A stretch of 64,000 nt of DNA from Chrysopilus asiliformis (taxonomy: Eukaryota; Arthropoda; Insecta; Diptera; Rhagionidae). Under the pieces are notes generated by a model. The model worked only from the letters and a program-made list of their open reading frames with translations, was not told the DNA's origin and did no database searches. Both the position numbers and the translations under genes were made by a program. The stretch covers positions 97,631,784-97,695,783 of the forward strand of contig OZ035962.1 of the NCBI GenBank assembly GCA_964034945.1. Reading direction: 5' to 3'. Shown piece after piece: positions 60,814-64,000 of this stretch (position 1 is the first letter of the stretch; every line of letters starts with the position of its first letter).

Positions 60814-61622
60814 TATATTAATTCTTCTCGGGTTGTACGGTCTGGATTAAAACTCCAATTATGTGTTGAACATTACTTTATTTAATGCCTCGACGTTTCG
60901 CCTGCTAGCGCTAGGCTTCTTCAGGAGTGCTGGATCTGTGATGCACAGTATTACAATAATTACATCTAATTACACAATCTTTATACTTACAATATTTGTT
61001 GTTAAATTCTAAACATTCAAAGCACTATTACAAACGTACATAAAAATAAATTAATACGTTGCACAAAATAAATAACAATTTAAAAATTAAAAAATAAAAA
61101 ATCGGAAACATCCGTCCTTGTCAAATTTTGAAAATTTATTTTATATTAGTCAATTTAACCGTTTTTTCGTTCTAAGAGAGCGCAATATGTTTCGTTAATA
61201 TTCTCTGTGTCTGTTCTCTTATTTATTGAGTTTTTAGTGGTATATATGTGTAATGCTTCTAGCGTCATTCTCTTTTTAAAATTTTTTTCCTTACAAAGAA
61301 TTTTTGTTTTATCAAAATTAGGAGCATGATTGAAATTAATGCAATGCTCAGACAACGCTGTTTTGTTAGCAGATTTGGATTTTATGTCCGATTTATGTCC
61401 CGCAATTCTGCTTTTTAATTGTTGGCAAGTGGTGCCCACATATTTAGCATTACAATGGTTGTTGTTAGTACCCGAGCAAGGAATTTCATACACTATGTTA
61501 GATTGGAGGAGTCTCGGAATTTTGTCTTTCAGTCTCGTGTAACATTTGTTGACTGTTTTTATCGGTTTAAAAGCTGTTATTATGTTACCATCATTTTGTT
61601 TAATAAGACGTTTAAAATTTTC
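60814..61622 (-). mobile_element. Penelope-like element tail, left arm of palindrome (809 bp)
   Basis: Exact mirror of 61626-62434 about the three-base centre 61623-61625, with no gaps and no mismatch that I can see. It contains the endonuclease reading frame (61155-61622) and a 3' untranslated region of about 340 bp with an AATAAA-type signal. The reverse transcriptase part is absent, so the arm is a 5'-truncated copy. Confidence 0.85.
61155..61622 (-). pseudogene. GIY-YIG endonuclease domain of a Penelope-like element (left arm)
   Basis: The frame reads outward from the palindrome centre to the stop at 61155-61157 and encodes 155 residues identical to the right-arm copy. Motifs: NIVYEIPCSG (about 42-51), AKYVGTT (59-65), R72, H76, LSEH and NFNH (90-99) and KRMTLEALHI (117-126) with a candidate catalytic Glu at 122. 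This is the arrangement of the GIY-YIG endonuclease that ends Penelope-type polyproteins. The reverse transcriptase is missing, so it cannot move on its own. A longer frame continuing across the centre (to 61829) is antisense of the other arm and not protein-coding. Confidence 0.75.
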
Positions 61623-61625
61623 CGA

Positions 61626-62093
61626 GAAAATTTTAAACGTCTTATTAAACAAAATGATGGTAACATAATAACAGCTTTTAAACCGATAAAAACAGTCAAC
61701 AAATGTTACACGAGACTGAAAGACAAAATTCCGAGACTCCTCCAATCTAACATAGTGTATGAAATTCCTTGCTCGGGTACTAACAACAACCATTGTAATG
61801 CTAAATATGTGGGCACCACTTGCCAACAATTAAAAAGCAGAATTGCGGGACATAAATCGGACATAAAATCCAAATCTGCTAACAAAACAGCGTTGTCTGA
61901 GCATTGCATTAATTTCAATCATGCTCCTAATTTTGATAAAACAAAAATTCTTTGTAAGGAAAAAAATTTTAAAAAGAGAATGACGCTAGAAGCATTACAC
62001 ATATATACCACTAAAAACTCAATAAATAAGAGAACAGACACAGAGAATATTAACGAAACATATTGCGCTCTCTTAGAACGAAAAAACGGTTAA
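61626..62093 (+). pseudogene. GIY-YIG endonuclease domain of a Penelope-like element (right arm)
   Basis: Mirror copy of the left-arm frame, with stop TAA at 62091-62093. The domain is intact in sequence (155 codons, no stop or frameshift), but the start lies at the truncation point and no ATG of the parental protein is present. The role in the family is nicking target DNA to prime reverse transcription. Whether this copy is translated is unknown. The 69 codons preceding it in the open frame (61419-61625) come from the antisense of the left arm and the centre. Confidence 0.75.
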
Positions 62094-62323
62094 ATTGACT
62101 AATATAAAATAAATTTTCAAAATTTGACAAGGACGGATGTTTCCGATTTTTTATTTTTTAATTTTTAAATTGTTATTTATTTTGTGCAACGTATTAATTT
62201 ATTTTTATGTACGTTTGTAATAGTGCTTTGAATGTTTAGAATTTAACAACAAATATTGTAAGTATAAAGATTGTGTAATTAGATGTAATTATTGTAATAC
62301 TGTGCATCACAGATCCAGCACTC

Positions 62324-62356
62324 CTGAAGAAGCCTAGCGCTAGCAGGCGAAACGTC
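62324..62356 (+). ncRNA. possible hammerhead-like core in the Penelope 3' region
   Basis: CTGAAGA (62324-62330), a short GCC/GGC-closed hairpin, GAAAC (62349-62353) and GTC (354-356) follow the order of a hammerhead catalytic core. The invariant U of CUGAUGA is A here and the outer stems are not convincing. Penelope-like elements are known to carry hammerhead motifs. A mirrored copy is at 60892-60924 on the minus strand. Tentative. Confidence 0.25.
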
Positions 62357-62432
62357 GAGGCATTAAATAAAGTAATGTTCAACACATAATTGGAGTTTTA
62401 ATCCAGACCGTACAACCCGAGAAGAATTAATA

Positions 62433-62444
62433 TAATTTTGCTCT
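62433..62444 (+). repeat. 12-bp direct repeat, right target duplication
   Basis: TAATTTTGCTCT, identical to 60767-60778. Confidence 0.75.
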
Positions 62445-63021
62445 CATAATAATAATAATTTGTTCGAAAAACTCCAAACTAATTTTTATAGTCCTAATCA
62501 TAGGCAATTTTCACCTGCATTCTAATGATGGTATGTACAATTTATAAATGACGAACCTTTATTTTTTTAACACATATCATATTATTATTTGTTATTATAA
62601 AAAAAAGTTGTTAGAAAAACTATTTACAATTTTATCAAAATAAAAAAAAAATTGATATAAAAATAAGAGCATTGTACATATTGGTAAATATTTTTTCGGT
62701 TATTTTGTTTTACGACAAAAGACAAATAAACTAACGTTATAGTGCAATACAACTATGACAAAACTAGCATACAAGATAAATTTAAAGCAAATTTTTATGT
62801 TTTATTAATATTAATATGTAAAAAAATATCAATAGTAAATCCTTTTTTTTCTGTTAGCAGTTGCATTCACTCACATGCATTCAAATGGTTGGGATAAATT
62901 CTTATTGTGCAAGTGCGGAATGTGAATCAGTGATTTCGCGCTCTCGTCTCCAGTTTCACAACGTTTTTTTTTGACAATCCTAAAGAGTTATTATAAACTA
63001 TCGATGCTGACGTTAATTGGA
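62445..63021 (-). other. 3' flank of the PI3K gene, probable 3' UTR
   Basis: AT-rich sequence downstream of the stop of the minus-strand gene. A minus-strand AATAAA lies at 62801-62806, 216 bases after the stop, and is a candidate polyadenylation signal. Confidence 0.45.
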
Positions 63022-63815
63022 TTAATTAGTTGATAATCGGCTCTGTAATCTAAACCATTGGACTAATTCGTCACGTAAATTGATCTCTGATAGGTTTAGC
63101 TCAAAGCCACCGAGCAATTCGTTCTCCTGCAGAGTGTCGTGCGACCAAACTGTTACATGAAGTGTGCGATTCTGAATAATGTCGATTGGCATTCGATATT
63201 CCAACTGAAAGGAAAAATATTCATAGAATTTATTCATATTGCCAAAAAATCGCCAACTTACAGTTTCCATAAAGCTAGGAACGCATGTTTTTCGCATAAC
63301 TTTGGTCTTTCTTTTGGTTGCTTTTATCGGATCTGGCTTCAAATAACATTTGATATAAGGATTTGGTTCCTGACCCCCAGCCAACGTTGGTAATCCGCGA
63401 GCGTGATGAATCTTCAATAGCTTAAATTAAAATTGAATAGTTTAAGGAATAAATGTCCTACCATAACTGTCAGTTGTCCCCTTCGATATTGCAGTGACAA
63501 TTTTATTTCGCCGCAGGCATGTTCCGTTTGATTCGGTGGTCGAACATCTGAAAGATGAAAATTTCATTCTATTTTCCAAAGGACTGTTCAAAGAAATTTG
63601 ATTATTTCCTTTCATTACCTTTTACTTTCGTTACGTGAATGTCTGCTTCCTGCTGGTCTCTGAGCAACGGATGGAAAAATGTATAAACTAAATCCGAATG
63701 TGCAATTTCATCGGCTGAATTGAATAATGAAACTAAAAATTGTCTAATCTCTGGTAGACGTCGTTCAGCGACTGTTTTTATATTTGATCGGCCAACATGA
63801 ATGCCACTGGGTAAA
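63022..63815 (-). CDS. Pi3K68D: class II phosphoinositide 3-kinase, C-terminal PX-C2 part (four exons, 5' partial)
   Basis: Class II PI3Ks phosphorylate phosphatidylinositol and its 4-phosphate at the 3 position on endocytic membranes. The PX and C2 domains at the C-terminus bind membranes. Exons on the minus strand: 63619-63815, 63462-63547, 63262-63411 and 63022-63204, with GT-AG introns of 71, 50 and 57 bp, joining in phase to about 204 residues. The first exon holds the PX end, with VGRSNIKTVAERRLPEI and the family signature VYTFFHPLLRD. The rest is the C2 domain: GEIKLSLQYRRGQLTVM, GGQEPNPYIKCYLKPDP, KRKTKVMRKTCVPSF, LHVTVWSHDTL, ELLGGFELNL and VQWFRL. The 57-bp intron is a multiple of three without stop, so a simple open frame reads straight through it; the GTAAGT donor and TTTCAG acceptor and the family alignment argue it is removed. 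The acceptor at 63412 could instead be at 63421, adding three residues. Kinase and N-terminal parts lie beyond the right edge. Confidence 0.88.
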
Positions 63816-64000
63816 CTGTAAAAGAAAATTAATGTTCAAAGACTTTTTTTCTGCAATGTAGATTTTTCCAATATATATTTCGAAGATATTTTTCACATAG
63901 AAATGTCGTCTCTGATTTTTGTTGAGAAGATTTTAGAGAAAATAGGAAAATATGACCTAAATCGTATGCCATTAGGACTTCTTGTCATAATTCCGCTACG
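63816..64000 (-). other. intron of the PI3K gene, next exon not resolved
   Basis: Sequence upstream of the first visible exon begins with a good acceptor (TTTTACAG). A short open segment near 63957-64000 followed by a GTCATA donor-like site might be the preceding exon, but I could not match it to the PX domain. Confidence 0.4.

Larger units (their letters stand above)
61626..62434 (+). mobile_element. Penelope-like element tail, right arm of palindrome (809 bp)
   Basis: See the left arm. The 3' untranslated region carries 'gcattaaataaagtaatg' near its end (62361-62378), a likely polyadenylation signal. The arm ends at the 12-bp repeat 62433-62444. Confidence 0.85.

Noticed and set aside
61419..62093. 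A 224-residue protein on each strand of the palindrome
   Set aside because: The first 68-69 residues are antisense of the opposite arm; only the 155 residues from the centre outward match the GIY-YIG domain.
60814..62434. Palindrome as an assembly artefact
   Set aside because: Not excluded, but a 12-bp direct repeat flanks the whole unit and the two flanks differ, which favours a real insertion. Long-read support remains the deciding test.

Overview
This is a eukaryotic, AT-rich and very repeat-dense window, most likely from an insect and plausibly a fly. The inference rests on four things: the tail of a class II phosphoinositide 3-kinase gene with short introns of about 50-71 bp; mariner, piggyBac, pogo-like, PIF/Harbinger and hAT-type elements; tRNA-derived SINEs; and many copies of a repeat carrying a (GTCY)n microsatellite, a feature known from dipteran mini-me/DINE elements. 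The species cannot be named from the sequence. There are no operons, ribosome binding sites or CRISPR arrays.

Layout. Positions 1-63000 are intergenic or intronic DNA dominated by non-autonomous transposons. 1-14 kb holds an unrecognised short ORF at the edge, a (GTCY)n repeat copy split by a small inverted-repeat element, a hAT MITE with a perfect 8-bp duplication, two copies of a 272-bp hairpin MITE (family A), a SINE and a piggyBac MITE with TTAA duplication. 14-24 kb holds a hAT-like element, a third family A copy, a PIF/Harbinger-type element containing a second nested element, and a pogo-like MITE. 24-28 kb is almost featureless AT-rich DNA. 28-41 kb has a roughly 610-bp (GTCY)n array, two copies of a CT-rich dispersed repeat (family D), two more family A copies and several TIR elements. 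42-54 kb has a decayed Myb/SANT-like gene of the kind carried by Harbinger transposons, SINE copies, a 1.1-kb foldback element, and a 763-bp TIR element inserted into a (GTCY)n-family repeat.

54-62.5 kb contains the autonomous-type elements. A complete mariner (55990-57281) has 30-bp perfect TIRs and a transposase broken by one missing base. A near-perfect 1.6-kb palindrome (60814-62434) is made of two head-to-head, 5'-truncated Penelope-like element tails, each encoding a GIY-YIG endonuclease domain, and the whole structure is flanked by a 12-bp target duplication.

63.0-63.8 kb, minus strand, is the only confidently recognised host gene: four exons encoding the end of the PX domain and the C-terminal C2 domain of a class II PI3K (Drosophila Pi3K68D type). 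Its 5' part lies beyond the right edge.

The strongest candidate for something unusual is the Penelope palindrome with its single enclosing target duplication. The layered nesting of MITEs, including insertions inside other repeats, comes next.
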